This document shows, in pieces, positions 31,829-41,158 of a DNA stretch of 64,000 nucleotides. How positions within the stretch are numbered: the first letter of the stretch is position 1; every line of letters begins with the position of its first letter. A program made the position numbers and the translations under genes. Source of the stretch: Lujinxingia litoralis (GTDB taxonomy: Bacteria; Myxococcota_A; Bradymonadia; Bradymonadales; Bradymonadaceae). The stretch covers positions 576,914 through 640,913 of the forward strand of contig NZ_QHKO01000001.1 in NCBI RefSeq assembly GCF_003260125.1. The letters are read 5' to 3'. The notes beneath the pieces are model-generated. The model made no database searches and was not told the origin of the DNA. It saw nothing but the letters and a program-made list of their open reading frames with translations.

Positions 31829-33586
31829 ATGTCGCATTCGCATGGTGGTGACGTGATCGCAGAGCGCCTCTCGCGTCGTGGTGTCAGCCACCTCTTTACC
31901 CTCTGTGGCGGACATATCTCGCCAATCTTCACCGGTGCCAAAGAACAGGGCATCGAGGTCATCGACGTTCGCGACGAGGTTTCGGCCGTGTTTGCCGCCG
32001 ACGCCATGGCCCGCATGACCGGCGTCCCCGGCGTGGCCGCGGTCACCGCCGGCCCCGGCGTCACCAACACCGTCACCGCCGTCAAAAACGCCCAGATGGC
32101 CCAGTCCCCGGTGCTGATCATCGGCGGCGCCCCGGCCACCGTGCTCAAGGGCCGCGGCGCCCTCCAGGACATCGACCAGATCAGCCTGATGCGCCCCATC
32201 ACCAAGTGGGCCGCCTCCCTCTCCATGGTCAGTGAGCTGGCCCCGGCCATCGATCACGCCCTGCACGTGGCCACCAGTGGCACCCCGGGACCGGTCTTTC
32301 TGGAGGTCCCCGTCGACCTGCTCTACCCGCAGAGCATCGTCGAGGAGTGGTTCATCAAGGAGAGCGGCCTCGACAAGATGAGCGGGGTCAGCGCCAAAGC
32401 GCTGGAGCTCTACCTGCGCGCGCACCTCCTGCGCCAGTTCAGCGCTCCCTACAACCCGCTCAAATTCACCGACACCACGCTGCCCCTGCCCGACTTCAGC
32501 GACCCGGAGAAGCAGATCGACCAGGTGGCCGACCTGCTCACCGACGCCCAGCGCCCGGTGCTCGTCATCGGCTCCCAGGCCCTGGTCAACTACAGCCCCG
32601 GAGAGGCCGAGAGCCTGGCCCGGGCCGTCGAAAAACTCGGCATCCCGACCTTTCTGGGCGGAGGCGCCCGCGGACTCCTGGGAGCCGAGAACGACCTGCA
32701 GTTCCGCCACAAGCGCTCCCGGGCGCTGCGGGGGGCCGACCTGGCGATCATCGCCGGCTTCCCCTTCGACTTCCGCATGGGCTACGGCCGCGCCTTCGGC
32801 GCCAAGACCCGCGTGGTCTCGGCGAACCTCTCCCGCGAAGACCTGCGCAAGAATCGCCGCCCGGAGGTCGCCCTCAACATCCACCCGGGCGACTTTTTGC
32901 GCGAGCTCTCCTACCGCCTCGGACCGGCCATCGAACGCCCGGCCTGGTTTGCCGACCTGCGCCAGCGCGAGGAGGCCCGCGACGCCGAGATCCACGCCAT
33001 GGGAGAGCAAGACGCCGGCGGGCTGGTCAACCCCATCGACTTCTTTGAGCGCCTGGACGCCAAACTCGACGATAAGAGCGTGCTGGTCGTTGATGGCGGC
33101 GACTTTGTGGCCACCGGCGCCTACGTGCTGCGCCCGCGCAGCCCCCAGGCCTGGCTCGACCCGGGCGTCTTCGGCACCCTGGGCGTCGGCGGCGGCTTCG
33201 CGCTGGGCGCGGCCCTGGCCCGCAAAGACGCCGAAGTCTGGCTGATCTGGGGCGACGGCTCCTCGGCCTACAGCCTCGCCGAGTTTGATACCTGCGTGCG
33301 CCACGGACTTGCCCCCATCGCCGTGATCGGCAACGACGGCGCCTGGGCCCAGATCGCCCGCGAACAGGTCGAAATCCTGGGCGACGACGTGGCCACCGTC
33401 CTCAACCGCAACGACTACCACACCGTGGCCAAAGGCTACGGCGCCGAGGGCATCCTGGTAAAACGCAAGAGCGACATTAACCGGGCCATCGACAAGGCCA
33501 AAAAGCTCGCCAGCGAAGGCCGCCCGGTCGTGATCAACCTCCACATCAACCAGACCGACTTCCGCAAGGGCTCCATCTCCATGTAA
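31829..33586 (+). CDS. Thiamine-diphosphate enzyme, acetolactate-synthase/ILVBL-like
   Basis: A 585-residue ThDP-dependent enzyme with the three-domain layout of acetolactate synthase and 2-hydroxyacyl-CoA lyase. The cofactor-activating glutamate is Glu50 in DVRDEVSA. The ThDP/Mg motif is GDGSSAY to IGNDGAWAQ near the C-terminal end. TAGPGVTN and the Gln-containing [10 protein letters not shown] are typical. The best match by eye is to the ILVBL (2-hydroxyacyl-CoA lyase-like) group rather than to IlvB, and there is no ilvN-type regulatory gene beside it. The ATG at 31829 with AGGAG is used. Substrate uncertain. Confidence 0.85.
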   Translation: MSHSHGGDVIAERLSRRGVSHLFTLCGGHISPIFTGAKEQGIEVIDVRDEVSAVFAADAMARMTGVPGVAAVTAGPGVTNTVTAVKNAQMAQSPVLIIGGAPATVLKGRGALQDIDQISLMRPITKWAASLSMVSELAPAIDHALHVATSGTPGPVFLEVPVDLLYPQSIVEEWFIKESGLDKMSGVSAKALELYLRAHLLRQFSAPYNPLKFTDTTLPLPDFSDPEKQIDQVADLLTDAQRPVLVIGSQALVNYSPGEAESLARAVEKLGIPTFLGGGARGLLGAENDLQFRHKRSRALRGADLAIIAGFPFDFRMGYGRAFGAKTRVVSANLSREDLRKNRRPEVALNIHPGDFLRELSYRLGPAIERPAWFADLRQREEARDAEIHAMGEQDAGGLVNPIDFFERLDAKLDDKSVLVVDGGDFVATGAYVLRPRSPQAWLDPGVFGTLGVGGGFALGAALARKDAEVWLIWGDGSSAYSLAEFDTCVRHGLAPIAVIGNDGAWAQIAREQVEILGDDVATVLNRNDYHTVAKGYGAEGILVKRKSDINRAIDKAKKLASEGRPVVINLHINQTDFRKGSISM

Positions 33587-33610
33587 ACCGGTCCCCTCCG
33601 TAACACCCCT

Positions 33611-33645
33611 AAAAACCGCCTCGCCAGCCGCGAGGCGGTTTTTTT
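33611..33645. terminator. Intrinsic terminator after the ThDP enzyme
   Basis: ACCGCCTCG at 33615-33623 pairs with CGAGGCGGT at 33631-33639, flanked by AAAAA and TTTTTTT, so it can work on both strands. The minus-strand gene coming the other way ends at 33742. Confidence 0.9.
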
Positions 33646-33741
33646 AATCGCAGGCGCGTCACGTCTTCCCTCGCCCCCGCGTTCTGCACCCGCAGATCAC
33701 CCACTCAAGCCCCGCCCCCCCCCTCTCAGGCGTTGGGCCCC

Positions 33742-34488
33742 TCAACTGGAGCCCTCGCCGCCCTTCGGCAGGGGGGCGCCGAGCTTTTCCAGGTGTTTGG
33801 AGGCCTCCCGTACCGAGAGACCACTGAGGCGCTCGCGATGCGCGATCAAAAAATCACGCACCTGCCTGGGCCGGTAGCACGCGTATTCGCGCAGCCCCCA
33901 GCCGATGGCCTTGCGGATAAAAAACGCCTTCTCCGGGGCCATCTCAGCGCAGAAGCGAAAGAGCTGCTCGGCGTCGGCCTCATCGCGATGCTTGAGCTGG
34001 GCGAGCAGCGCGGCGCGGCGCACCCAGAGGTCCTCGTCGGTGGCCCAGCGCTCCACGGTGGCGTAGAGCGCCGGGCGCTCCCGCAGGTAGAGCGGCGACA
34101 CCAGCCGGGCACAGACCGCGTCGACCACGTCCCACCAGGCGCCTTCGCGAATCATCGCCTCGTAGAGGTCGATAAGCTCCGGGCCCCGGGCCTCCCGCGG
34201 CAGCCCCTCGATCCACTCGATGCCGGTGTAGCGCGCCTCCCGGTACGGGAGCTCCCACAGAGCCCACAGGGCCTGGCGCAGCTCCCGGGCATCGGCCGGC
34301 TGAAAACGACGGGAGAGATCCCGGGTGGCCGCGCGGCGAGCCGGCGCCTTCACGCCGACAAAGGGCTGAATGCCCTTGAGGTAGGCGGCCATGGGCGCGG
34401 CGTCGTCGGGGTTGGCCACCGCCCGCAGGCGGCGGTCGACCTCCCGGGCAAGCTCCCGAGCAAACACAGACTCCAGGGGGGGCGACAT
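33742..34488 (-). CDS. DNA alkylation repair protein, AlkD-like HEAT-repeat glycosylase
   Basis: A 248-residue all-helical HEAT-like-repeat protein of the AlkD family, which excises N3- and N7-alkylated purines without flipping the base. The catalytic cluster appears intact: Trp and Asp in AWWDVVDAV match the active-site Trp and Asp of AlkD, and the second Trp is in KAIGWGLREYA. AGGAG stands seven bases before the ATG at 34488; another ATG is one codon upstream. It is divergent from a LysR gene. A second HEAT-like glycosylase, AlkC, lies at 55058-56245. Confidence 0.88.
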   Translation of the reverse strand: MSPPLESVFARELAREVDRRLRAVANPDDAAPMAAYLKGIQPFVGVKAPARRAATRDLSRRFQPADARELRQALWALWELPYREARYTGIEWIEGLPREARGPELIDLYEAMIREGAWWDVVDAVCARLVSPLYLRERPALYATVERWATDEDLWVRRAALLAQLKHRDEADAEQLFRFCAEMAPEKAFFIRKAIGWGLREYACYRPRQVRDFLIAHRERLSGLSVREASKHLEKLGAPLPKGGEGSS

Positions 34489-34637
34489 CATCAAACTCCT
34501 CATCGTGGCAAGGCAGCGGGGGCCACCATTGGCAAGGGCAAAGCCCGGGCCCCGATCCCGGCAAGGTTGACGCCTGCCGCCGGGCTCTGCAAGCTCGCCA
34601 GCACGTGGATGAGGAGCCCTTCTGGCCGAGAGACGCG

Positions 34638-35534
34638 ATGAACCTGACCGACTTACAGACCTTTGTGGTGGTGGCTGAAACCGACACGATGAGCGCGGCC
34701 GCCGACGAGCTGGGCGTGCCCCGCTCCACGGTCAGCCGGCGCATCGCGCGCCTGGAGGAGGCCCTGGGCGTGACGCTGGTGCACCGCTCCAACCAGGGCA
34801 ACACCCTCAGCGCCGACGGCCGCCTGCTCTACGCCCGCAGCGCCCCGCCGATGCGGGAGCTTGCCCAGGTGGAGCGCACCCTGGCCGACACCGCGATGGA
34901 GCCCACCGGCGTGCTCCGGCTGACCGCACCCCATGATTTCGGGGCGATGTCGAGCTTCGCTGAACTGATGGTGCGCTTTGAGCGCCGCTTCCCCGACATT
35001 GAGCTGCGCATCGAGTTGACCAACCGCGTCGTCGATTTGGTCGAAGAGGGCTTCGACGCGGCGATTCGTGCCCACGGCCCCGACCTGCCGGACGACACCG
35101 GGCTGATGATCCGCCCCTTAAGCCGGGTGGTGCGCGGACTCTACGCCAGCCCCGATTACCTCTCCGAGGCCGGCACTCCCACCACCATCGAGGAGCTGCA
35201 CCACCACCGGATGGTCGGCCACCAGACCATGCAACGCCATGGGGGCGACCTCCTCGAAGGTCGTGGCCCGGCGCCGACCATGCTGGTCAATGATTTCGGC
35301 CTGGTGGTCCAGCTCCTCAACGCCGGGGCCGGCATCGGGGAGGTGCCCTCCTTCTTTGCCCGCGAGCACGTGGAGGCCGGTCGCCTGGTGCGGGTGATCC
35401 CGCAGCTGGAGAGCGCCACCGGGAGGTTCTCGCTCTTCTGGCCGGCCAGCCGCCACCTGGCCCAGCGCATCCGGGCGTTGATCGATTTTATGAGCGCCGA
35501 CACCCAGGCCCGCGCCCTCTTTGGCGCCCCCTGA
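34638..35534 (+). CDS. LysR-family transcription regulator
   Basis: A 298-residue regulator. The N-terminal winged HTH is at about residues 3-60 (LQTFVVVAETDTMSAAADEL, VPRSTVSRRIARLEEALG), followed by a periplasmic-binding-protein-like effector domain (GVLRLTAPHDFG onward). The effector part resembles the group of LysR proteins that act beside quinone or drug-response genes, but no target can be named. It is divergent from the AlkD-like gene with a 149-base gap, where LysR proteins commonly bind, so it may control that gene. Confidence 0.9.
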   Translation: MNLTDLQTFVVVAETDTMSAAADELGVPRSTVSRRIARLEEALGVTLVHRSNQGNTLSADGRLLYARSAPPMRELAQVERTLADTAMEPTGVLRLTAPHDFGAMSSFAELMVRFERRFPDIELRIELTNRVVDLVEEGFDAAIRAHGPDLPDDTGLMIRPLSRVVRGLYASPDYLSEAGTPTTIEELHHHRMVGHQTMQRHGGDLLEGRGPAPTMLVNDFGLVVQLLNAGAGIGEVPSFFAREHVEAGRLVRVIPQLESATGRFSLFWPASRHLAQRIRALIDFMSADTQARALFGAP

Positions 35535-35648
35535 ACCGCCTCATCTGCGGGTTTTAAGCCTCTGGCGTTGACCTCTCCCAACACCCGGGCATAGTCCTGC
35601 CCGCGTGTCTGTTGAGCCCCCGACGATGACCCCGCACCCCGGGAATCT

Positions 35649-36800
35649 ATGAACGACCCGACCGCTGCCCCCTCCGAGGAACCGACCCCGGCTCCGACGC
35701 CCCCGCCCCTGCCCGCCGAGCGCGCACCGCTGGTGGAGCTGGGCTGGAACGGCTGGCTGGAAGCCGATTTCCAAGACCTGAACGAGCCCCAGGCCCTCCC
35801 GGCCCGCGTGGTCTCGGTGGAACGGGGCGGCTTCTTTGTGGCCCATCACGCCGACGAGATCGAAGCCCCGGTGCTGGCCCGCCTGGAGGGCACCGAGCTC
35901 GACTCGGTGGCCCAGCCGGCCGTCGGCGACTGGGTGGGCGTCGTCGTGCGCGAGGGCACCCCGGGCATCGTCGGGGTCCTTCCCCGGCGCAGCTGCCTGC
36001 AGCGCAAGGCCTCCGGACGGCAGGGGCGAGCCCAGGTGGTGGTCTGCAACCTGGACTACCTGCTGGTGGTAACGGCGGTGGGCTACGACTTAAACCTGCG
36101 ACGCCTGGAGCGCTACCTCATCGGCAGCTTTGCCGCCGGGGTGGCGCCGGTGATCGTCATCAACAAGATGGATCGCGTTCACGACCTCCGGGCCATCGAA
36201 GCTCTGATCGACGATCTGGGCGTCGAGGTGCCGGTGGTCTTCACCCGGGCGCTGGAGCCCGAGGGGCTTACCGATCTCCAACCCTACCTGCGCCCGGGAC
36301 TCTCGGTGGCGCTGGTCGGCTCCTCAGGCGTGGGCAAGTCCACGATCGTGAACCGCCTGCTCCAGAGCGACAAACTCGCCACGGGAGCGGTCCGGGAGAC
36401 CGACGACCGCGGGCGCCACACCACCACGCGCCGCGAGCTCTGGCGCTCCCCAGACGGGGTGCTGGTGATCGACACCCCGGGCATGCGCGAGTTTGGCCTG
36501 TGGGATGCCCACCCGGGCCTGGAGCGCCTCTTTCCGGGCATCAGCCAGGCCGCTCAGAACTGCCATTTTCGCGACTGCGCCCACATCGACGAGCCCGACT
36601 GCGGTGTGCTCCTCGCCATGGACCAGGGCCTCTTCACCCGGGCGCGCCTGGATCGCTACCTCACCCTTCTCGAAGAGCTCCAGGAGACCGAGGCGCAGGC
36701 CGCCGAGAGCCTGGAGCGTCTGGAAGCTCGCCGCGAACGCGGCCAACAAAAGAAGCTGCGCACCCGCAGGGGGCGCCGCCGTAAACACTGGGACCGCTAA
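35649..36800 (+). CDS. rsgA: Ribosome small-subunit GTPase RsgA
   Basis: A 383-residue circularly permuted GTPase that checks late 30S subunit assembly. An N-terminal OB-fold (about 45-115, VGDWVGVVVREGTPG) is followed by the permuted G motifs: G4 INKMD, then G1 GSSGVGKST, then G3 DTPGMREFGLWD. The C-terminal zinc-binding segment NCHFRDCAHIDEPDC is present, and the tail is strongly basic. The N-terminus has a proline-rich extension of about 25 residues. Not fused and not next to psd or orn, as in some other bacteria. Confidence 0.95.
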   Translation: MNDPTAAPSEEPTPAPTPPPLPAERAPLVELGWNGWLEADFQDLNEPQALPARVVSVERGGFFVAHHADEIEAPVLARLEGTELDSVAQPAVGDWVGVVVREGTPGIVGVLPRRSCLQRKASGRQGRAQVVVCNLDYLLVVTAVGYDLNLRRLERYLIGSFAAGVAPVIVINKMDRVHDLRAIEALIDDLGVEVPVVFTRALEPEGLTDLQPYLRPGLSVALVGSSGVGKSTIVNRLLQSDKLATGAVRETDDRGRHTTTRRELWRSPDGVLVIDTPGMREFGLWDAHPGLERLFPGISQAAQNCHFRDCAHIDEPDCGVLLAMDQGLFTRARLDRYLTLLEELQETEAQAAESLERLEARRERGQQKKLRTRRGRRRKHWDR

Positions 36801-36830
36801 AAGGCTCCCACTTGCTGTGCAGGATGTACC

Positions 36831-37550
36831 ATGAAAATCGAGATCTGGTCCGACGTCGTCTGCCCCTGGTGCTACATCGGCAAGCGCCGCTTTGAGAGTG
36901 CGCTCCAGGAGTTTCGCGCCGCGCATCCCGAGGAGGCGATCGAGATCGTCTGGCGGAGTTTTGAGCTCGACCCGCAGGCCCCCGAACTCCGCGAAGAGCC
37001 GCTGGTGGAGCACCTGGCCGCCAAGTACGGCATGTCCCTGGCCCAGGCTCGCCAGGCCGAGGCCCAGGTCGTGGCAGCGGCCCATGGCGAGGGGCTGGAG
37101 TTTGACTTCGCCGGGGCCCAGAGCGGCAACACCTTCAACGCCCACCGCCTCATTCACGCCTCCCGGGCCCGGGGCCTGGACGACGCGATGAAGGAGCGCC
37201 TGATGCGCGCCTACTTCACCGAGGGCCGGGCCGTGGGCCGCGCCGCCGTGCTTGTGGAGCTGGCCGAAGAGGTCGGCCTGACCCCCGACGAGGCCCAGAC
37301 CGCGCTCAACGACGAGGCCACCGCCCGGGCGGTCCGCCAGGATCAGGCCCGCGCCCGCGAGCTGGGCATCCGCGGGGTTCCTTTCTTCGTGCTCAACGGT
37401 CAGCTCGGCGTCAGCGGAGCCCAGCCTCCGGCCACCTTCCTGGGCGCGCTGAACCAGGCCCGCGCCAGCGCCCCGCTGACCATGGTGACGCCCTCGGCGG
37501 CCCCCGAGGCCGGCTGCGACGACACCGGCTGCAAGGTCGGCGACGAATAA
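36831..37550 (+). CDS. DsbA-family thiol oxidoreductase, FrnE-like
   Basis: A 239-residue thioredoxin-fold protein with an inserted helical domain. The active site is CPWC in SDVVCPWCYIGKRRF, and the cis-proline region is GIRGVPFFVLN. No signal peptide is present, so it is cytosolic, like FrnE and 2-hydroxychromene-isomerase-like relatives linked to oxidative stress. The tail adds a second cysteine pair (GCDDTGCKVG), similar to the extra C-terminal cysteines described for Deinococcus FrnE. It follows rsgA by 30 bases and is likely co-transcribed. Confidence 0.9.
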   Translation: MKIEIWSDVVCPWCYIGKRRFESALQEFRAAHPEEAIEIVWRSFELDPQAPELREEPLVEHLAAKYGMSLAQARQAEAQVVAAAHGEGLEFDFAGAQSGNTFNAHRLIHASRARGLDDAMKERLMRAYFTEGRAVGRAAVLVELAEEVGLTPDEAQTALNDEATARAVRQDQARARELGIRGVPFFVLNGQLGVSGAQPPATFLGALNQARASAPLTMVTPSAAPEAGCDDTGCKVGDE

Positions 37551-37675
37551 TCTGCACCAGTAAGGAGGAGCGGCGTTGGCATCAACGCCCGGGCGCGCTA
37601 GCCTTAAGACACCTTGGATGTCTTATCGCGCCCCTCCTCCTGCCACGGGCGCGAGTTCTACCCCCGGAGTATGCA

Positions 37676-39208
37676 GTGAACCTCCTCCCCCCGACGCGCC
37701 CCCCCTTCTTATCTCTGGCTCTGATGCTGACCCTGCTCGGGTTAAGCGCGGCCTGCTCCTTTGAACCGGCGAGCTTTGCCGGCGTGCGCTGCGACGACGA
37801 AGACGAGGTGCGACCGGGTCTGGAGTGCCGCGATGGCTTCTGGGTCGACCTGGACGCCGGCACCGACGCCGACGTCACGCCCCTTCCCGACGCCGACGTC
37901 GATCCGGAGCCCGACGCGGATACCGACGTTGATCCGGGCCCCGACACCGACACCGGCTGCCAGGCCGAGAGCGACCTGGAGCTCTGCGAGGCGGCAAGCC
38001 TGGCCTGCGGTCCGCTCCAGGTCGAAGACCGCTGTGGGGAGAGCCGGGACCTGAACTGCGGCAGCTGCCAGGCGTCCGAGATCTGCGAGGAGGGCTCCTG
38101 CGTCTGCGTGCCCGAGAGCGACCAGGCCTTCTGCTCGCGCCAGGCCGCCGACTGTGGTGAGGTCATCGCCGAGGACAACTGCGGAGAGAGCCGCACGGTC
38201 ACCTGCGGAAGCTGTGAGTCGGGATACGTCTGCGGCGACGACCAGCGCTGCACCTGCCCGGGCGAAACGGTCAGCGAGCTCTGTGCAGACAACGCGATGG
38301 CCTGCGGCGTCGACACGGTTATCGACGGCTGTGGCCTGGAGCGGGAGATCAACTGCGGCGGCTGCACAGGCCCTGGCGAGGAGTGCACCGCGGAGTTCAG
38401 CTGCCTCTGCGAGCCCGAGAGCGACCAGGCGCTTTGCGATGCGGCCGGCGCGACCTGTGGCCCCCTGACGGTCACCGACCGCTGCGGCCAGACGCGCGCT
38501 CTCGACTGTGGCGGCTGCACCGGCCCCAACGAGAGCTGCACCGATGACAACCAGTGCGCCTGCGAGCCTCGCTCCATCACGGAGTTCTGCGCCGACCAGG
38601 GGGCCATGTGTGGCGTGGTCACCGCCAACGACATCTGCGGCAACTCCCGCACCGAATCCTGTGGGGAGTGCAATGGCTCCCGCGAATACTGCTCGTTCGA
38701 TCACCAGTGCGTCTGCGTCCCGATCGACGACACGACCTACTGCTTCACCGAGTCGGCCGAGTGCGGCATCCTCTCACGCACCGACAACTGCGGAGAGCCG
38801 CGCAACATCGACTGCGGCAGCTGCCCCGGCCAGGGCAAGGTCTGCACCGTCAACAACACCTGCCTGGCCTGCCAGCCCCCGACCGATGCCGAGATCTGTG
38901 AATCCGAAGGTGCCCAGTGCGGCACGCTCAATGTGATCGACACCTGCAACCAGCTCCGCGAGGTCGAGTGCGGTAGCTGCTCGGGCACTGGCGAGGAGTG
39001 CACGTCCGAGAACCAATGCCTCTGCGAGCCCCAGAGCGAGGCGGAGCTCTGCGCGGCGAATAATTATCGCTGTGGCAGCTACGACACGGTCGTGGACAAC
39101 TGTGGCGAGTCCCGCGAGATCAACTGCGGGGGTTGTTCCACCGGTTCCTGCCAGCAGGTCGACGACGTGCGCTGCTGCAGCGGCGTCGGCCTTCTCTGCT
39201 GGAACTGA
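37676..39208 (+). CDS. Lipoprotein with eight tandem cysteine-rich repeats
   Basis: A 510-residue exported protein. A lipoprotein signal ends in LSAAC, followed by an Asp/Pro-rich linker (many DAD and DPxPD steps, residues about 60-98). Then come eight repeats of about 50 residues. Each has eight cysteines in a fixed order: LC, about 7 residues, CG, about 6, D-x-CG, x2-R-x3-CG-x-C, about 5, C, about 5, C-x-C. Four disulfides per repeat are likely. I do not recognise the family. GTG start with GGAG seven bases upstream. It is probably surface-anchored by lipid. Confidence 0.85.
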   Translation: MNLLPPTRPPFLSLALMLTLLGLSAACSFEPASFAGVRCDDEDEVRPGLECRDGFWVDLDAGTDADVTPLPDADVDPEPDADTDVDPGPDTDTGCQAESDLELCEAASLACGPLQVEDRCGESRDLNCGSCQASEICEEGSCVCVPESDQAFCSRQAADCGEVIAEDNCGESRTVTCGSCESGYVCGDDQRCTCPGETVSELCADNAMACGVDTVIDGCGLEREINCGGCTGPGEECTAEFSCLCEPESDQALCDAAGATCGPLTVTDRCGQTRALDCGGCTGPNESCTDDNQCACEPRSITEFCADQGAMCGVVTANDICGNSRTESCGECNGSREYCSFDHQCVCVPIDDTTYCFTESAECGILSRTDNCGEPRNIDCGSCPGQGKVCTVNNTCLACQPPTDAEICESEGAQCGTLNVIDTCNQLREVECGSCSGTGEECTSENQCLCEPQSEAELCAANNYRCGSYDTVVDNCGESREINCGGCSTGSCQQVDDVRCCSGVGLLCWN

Positions 39209-39243
39209 GGCGCGCTCGCCAGCCCCCCCTCCTGGGGGGGGGC

Positions 39244-40140
39244 TCAGGCCTGCACCTGACCGCCCAGGTAGCGCTCCAGGGCGGTCATCACCTGCGGCCA
39301 GGCCCGTTGAAAATAGGCGTAGGTACTCGCCCAATCCTCGGTGCTGGGCGAGCCGGCCTCATCGCTCGGAGCCGGCCAGCCGGTGTGGACCAGGCGCACC
39401 CGGGTGACCCCTTCGGCCGCCTTGATCGTTTCGAAGGTCACCACCACCCAGGTGTGGGCCTGACGCGTCGGATGGTCGGGGGGCGCGTTCCAGGTAAAGC
39501 TGAGCATGCGCTCGGGAAGGTAGCTCAAGACCCGACAGCCCTCGCCGCCCCGCGCCGGCTGGTCGGCGTCGAGAAAATAGATCTCAAAGGGCCCGCCGAT
39601 GCGCAGCTCCATTTGCGCATCCTGACCAAACCAGCTCCCCAGCTCCTGGGCGCGGGTCCAGGCGCTCCAGACCCGTTCTCGGGGCGCCGAGATGATGCGC
39701 TCCACCTCGATGGCCTCCAGTGCATCCCCCTCAGCTGCCAGCGTCGCCGGCCCCTCGATCACCACCACCGAATCCACCGGGGGCACCCGAAAGTGCGGGT
39801 TTTCGATGATGCCCAGGCGATTGCCATCGGGATCGGCCAGGCTCGCCACCCGGATGCCCTCCCCGGTGTCGTAAGGCTCGCTCAGCGCACGGGCGCCGGC
39901 GTCGAGCAAGCGCTGCCAGGCCCGATCGATATCCTCCACGCCCCAGAGCGCCTCTACCCCCTGGGGGCCGGGGCGCTGGGCATCGCCGGCCGGCAAGAGC
40001 CCCAGCTCAAAGCCCCCCACATCAAACCCCACGTAAAAAGGCTCGGCAAAATAGGGTTCAATGCCGAGGAGGGCCTGATACCATTGGCGAGCTTTGTCGA
40101 TGTCCTGGACCGGGTAGATGGCGCTTCGCAATCCGAGCAT
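39244..40140 (-). CDS. Fusion of VOC (glyoxalase-like) and SRPBCC/AHSA1 domains
   Basis: A 298-residue protein. The first 125 or so residues form a vicinal-oxygen-chelate domain (AIYPVQDIDKARQWYQALLG, then SLADPDGNRLGIIENP). The second part, from about 155, is an AHSA1-type SRPBCC domain (IEVERIISAPRERVWSAWT, VLSYLPERMLSFTWNAP). Both domains also occur alone in many bacteria as small-molecule-binding or resistance proteins. GGAG is seven bases before the ATG at 40140; the longer frame upstream is not family-like. The ligand is unknown. Confidence 0.87.
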   Translation of the reverse strand: MLGLRSAIYPVQDIDKARQWYQALLGIEPYFAEPFYVGFDVGGFELGLLPAGDAQRPGPQGVEALWGVEDIDRAWQRLLDAGARALSEPYDTGEGIRVASLADPDGNRLGIIENPHFRVPPVDSVVVIEGPATLAAEGDALEAIEVERIISAPRERVWSAWTRAQELGSWFGQDAQMELRIGGPFEIYFLDADQPARGGEGCRVLSYLPERMLSFTWNAPPDHPTRQAHTWVVVTFETIKAAEGVTRVRLVHTGWPAPSDEAGSPSTEDWASTYAYFQRAWPQVMTALERYLGGQVQA

Positions 40141-40260
40141 GGTGACTCCGGTTTTTTGTGAGCGGAACGTGAGACGTGCAAGCCGGCCCTCATACCAGAA
40201 AGTTGCGCACCGCGCGCGCCCCCCAAACCCCGGGGGGAGCACTCCACGCCGGAGAGATGA

Positions 40261-41097
40261 ATGCCCGCCCCCCTGCCCCCTGACACCATCCTCGACGACC
40301 TCCACAAGCTGCGAGACGCCTCCCGCGGGCGCCGCTTTTTAGGGGGGCTGAAGCTGCCCCTGCGCGCGGCCCGTTTTCTGGCCGCGCGCCGCCAGATGTG
40401 GCCCTGGGCCATCATCCCGGCCCTGATCAATCTGGCGCTCTTTTTGGTCGTGGCCTCCGCTCTGGCGCTCAACGCCCCGGACCTGTTGGGCTGGCTGTGG
40501 TCCCAGCCCGAAGCCGGCTGGATCAAGGCCCTGTGGTACGTGGTGATGGTCCTGGTGGGCGCTGCCTCGGTCGTGCTTACCTACTTTACGGTCCTGATGG
40601 CCGCCGGCGTGGTGGCCAGCCCCTTCAACGACCAGCTCTCGGTGATCACCGAACAAGAGCTCCGCGGCCAGCTCGCCAACGCGCGCGCTGGCGAGGCCCT
40701 GATCGTGGGCATCCTGCGATCCATCGGCATCAGCCTGCTTACACTGGTCGCCTACCTGGCCTGCATCCTCCCCCTGCTCCTCTTTCACCTGATCCCCGGC
40801 GTGGGCAGCCTGATCAACACGGTGCTGGGCACCCTGATCAGCGGGGTCTTTCTCTCCTTTGAGTACAGTGACGCCGCCCTGGATCGTCAGGGCCTTCGCC
40901 TCTCCGAGAAGATCGGCCGGGTGCGCGGGCAACTCGACCTGGCCGCGGGTTTCGGGGTGGGAACCGCCCTGCTCTTGCTGATCCCGGTGGTCAACCTGCT
41001 GACCATGCCCATCGCCGTGGTCGGCGGGACGATGCTGGGCATTGAGCTGCGCCGCACCGCCACCGAATCACGCCGCCCTTGCCCCGACGCCCGGTGA
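40261..41097 (+). CDS. EI24/CysZ-like membrane protein
   Basis: A 278-residue protein with four or more hydrophobic spans (about 45-70, 90-120, 150-185, 220-250). GVVASPFNDQLSVITEQEL is the family signature. CysZ in enterobacteria carries sulfate; other members have no settled function. No sulfate assimilation gene is near. GGAG is found just before the ATG. The HI0933-type gene follows about 60 bases later on the same strand. Confidence 0.8.
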   Translation: MPAPLPPDTILDDLHKLRDASRGRRFLGGLKLPLRAARFLAARRQMWPWAIIPALINLALFLVVASALALNAPDLLGWLWSQPEAGWIKALWYVVMVLVGAASVVLTYFTVLMAAGVVASPFNDQLSVITEQELRGQLANARAGEALIVGILRSIGISLLTLVAYLACILPLLLFHLIPGVGSLINTVLGTLISGVFLSFEYSDAALDRQGLRLSEKIGRVRGQLDLAAGFGVGTALLLLIPVVNLLTMPIAVVGGTMLGIELRRTATESRRPCPDAR

Positions 41098-41158
41098 AGG
41101 CTATCAGGCCGCAGCAGCGCGCTGGTGCGCCCCCTCCTCCCGAGTCTTGAGCATACGC

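Noticed and set aside
31679..33544. A 621-codon minus-strand frame opposite the ThDP enzyme
   Set aside because: The plus strand carries full ThDP motifs and a good ribosome-binding site; the other frame has only Gly, Val and Ala-rich repeats typical of antisense.
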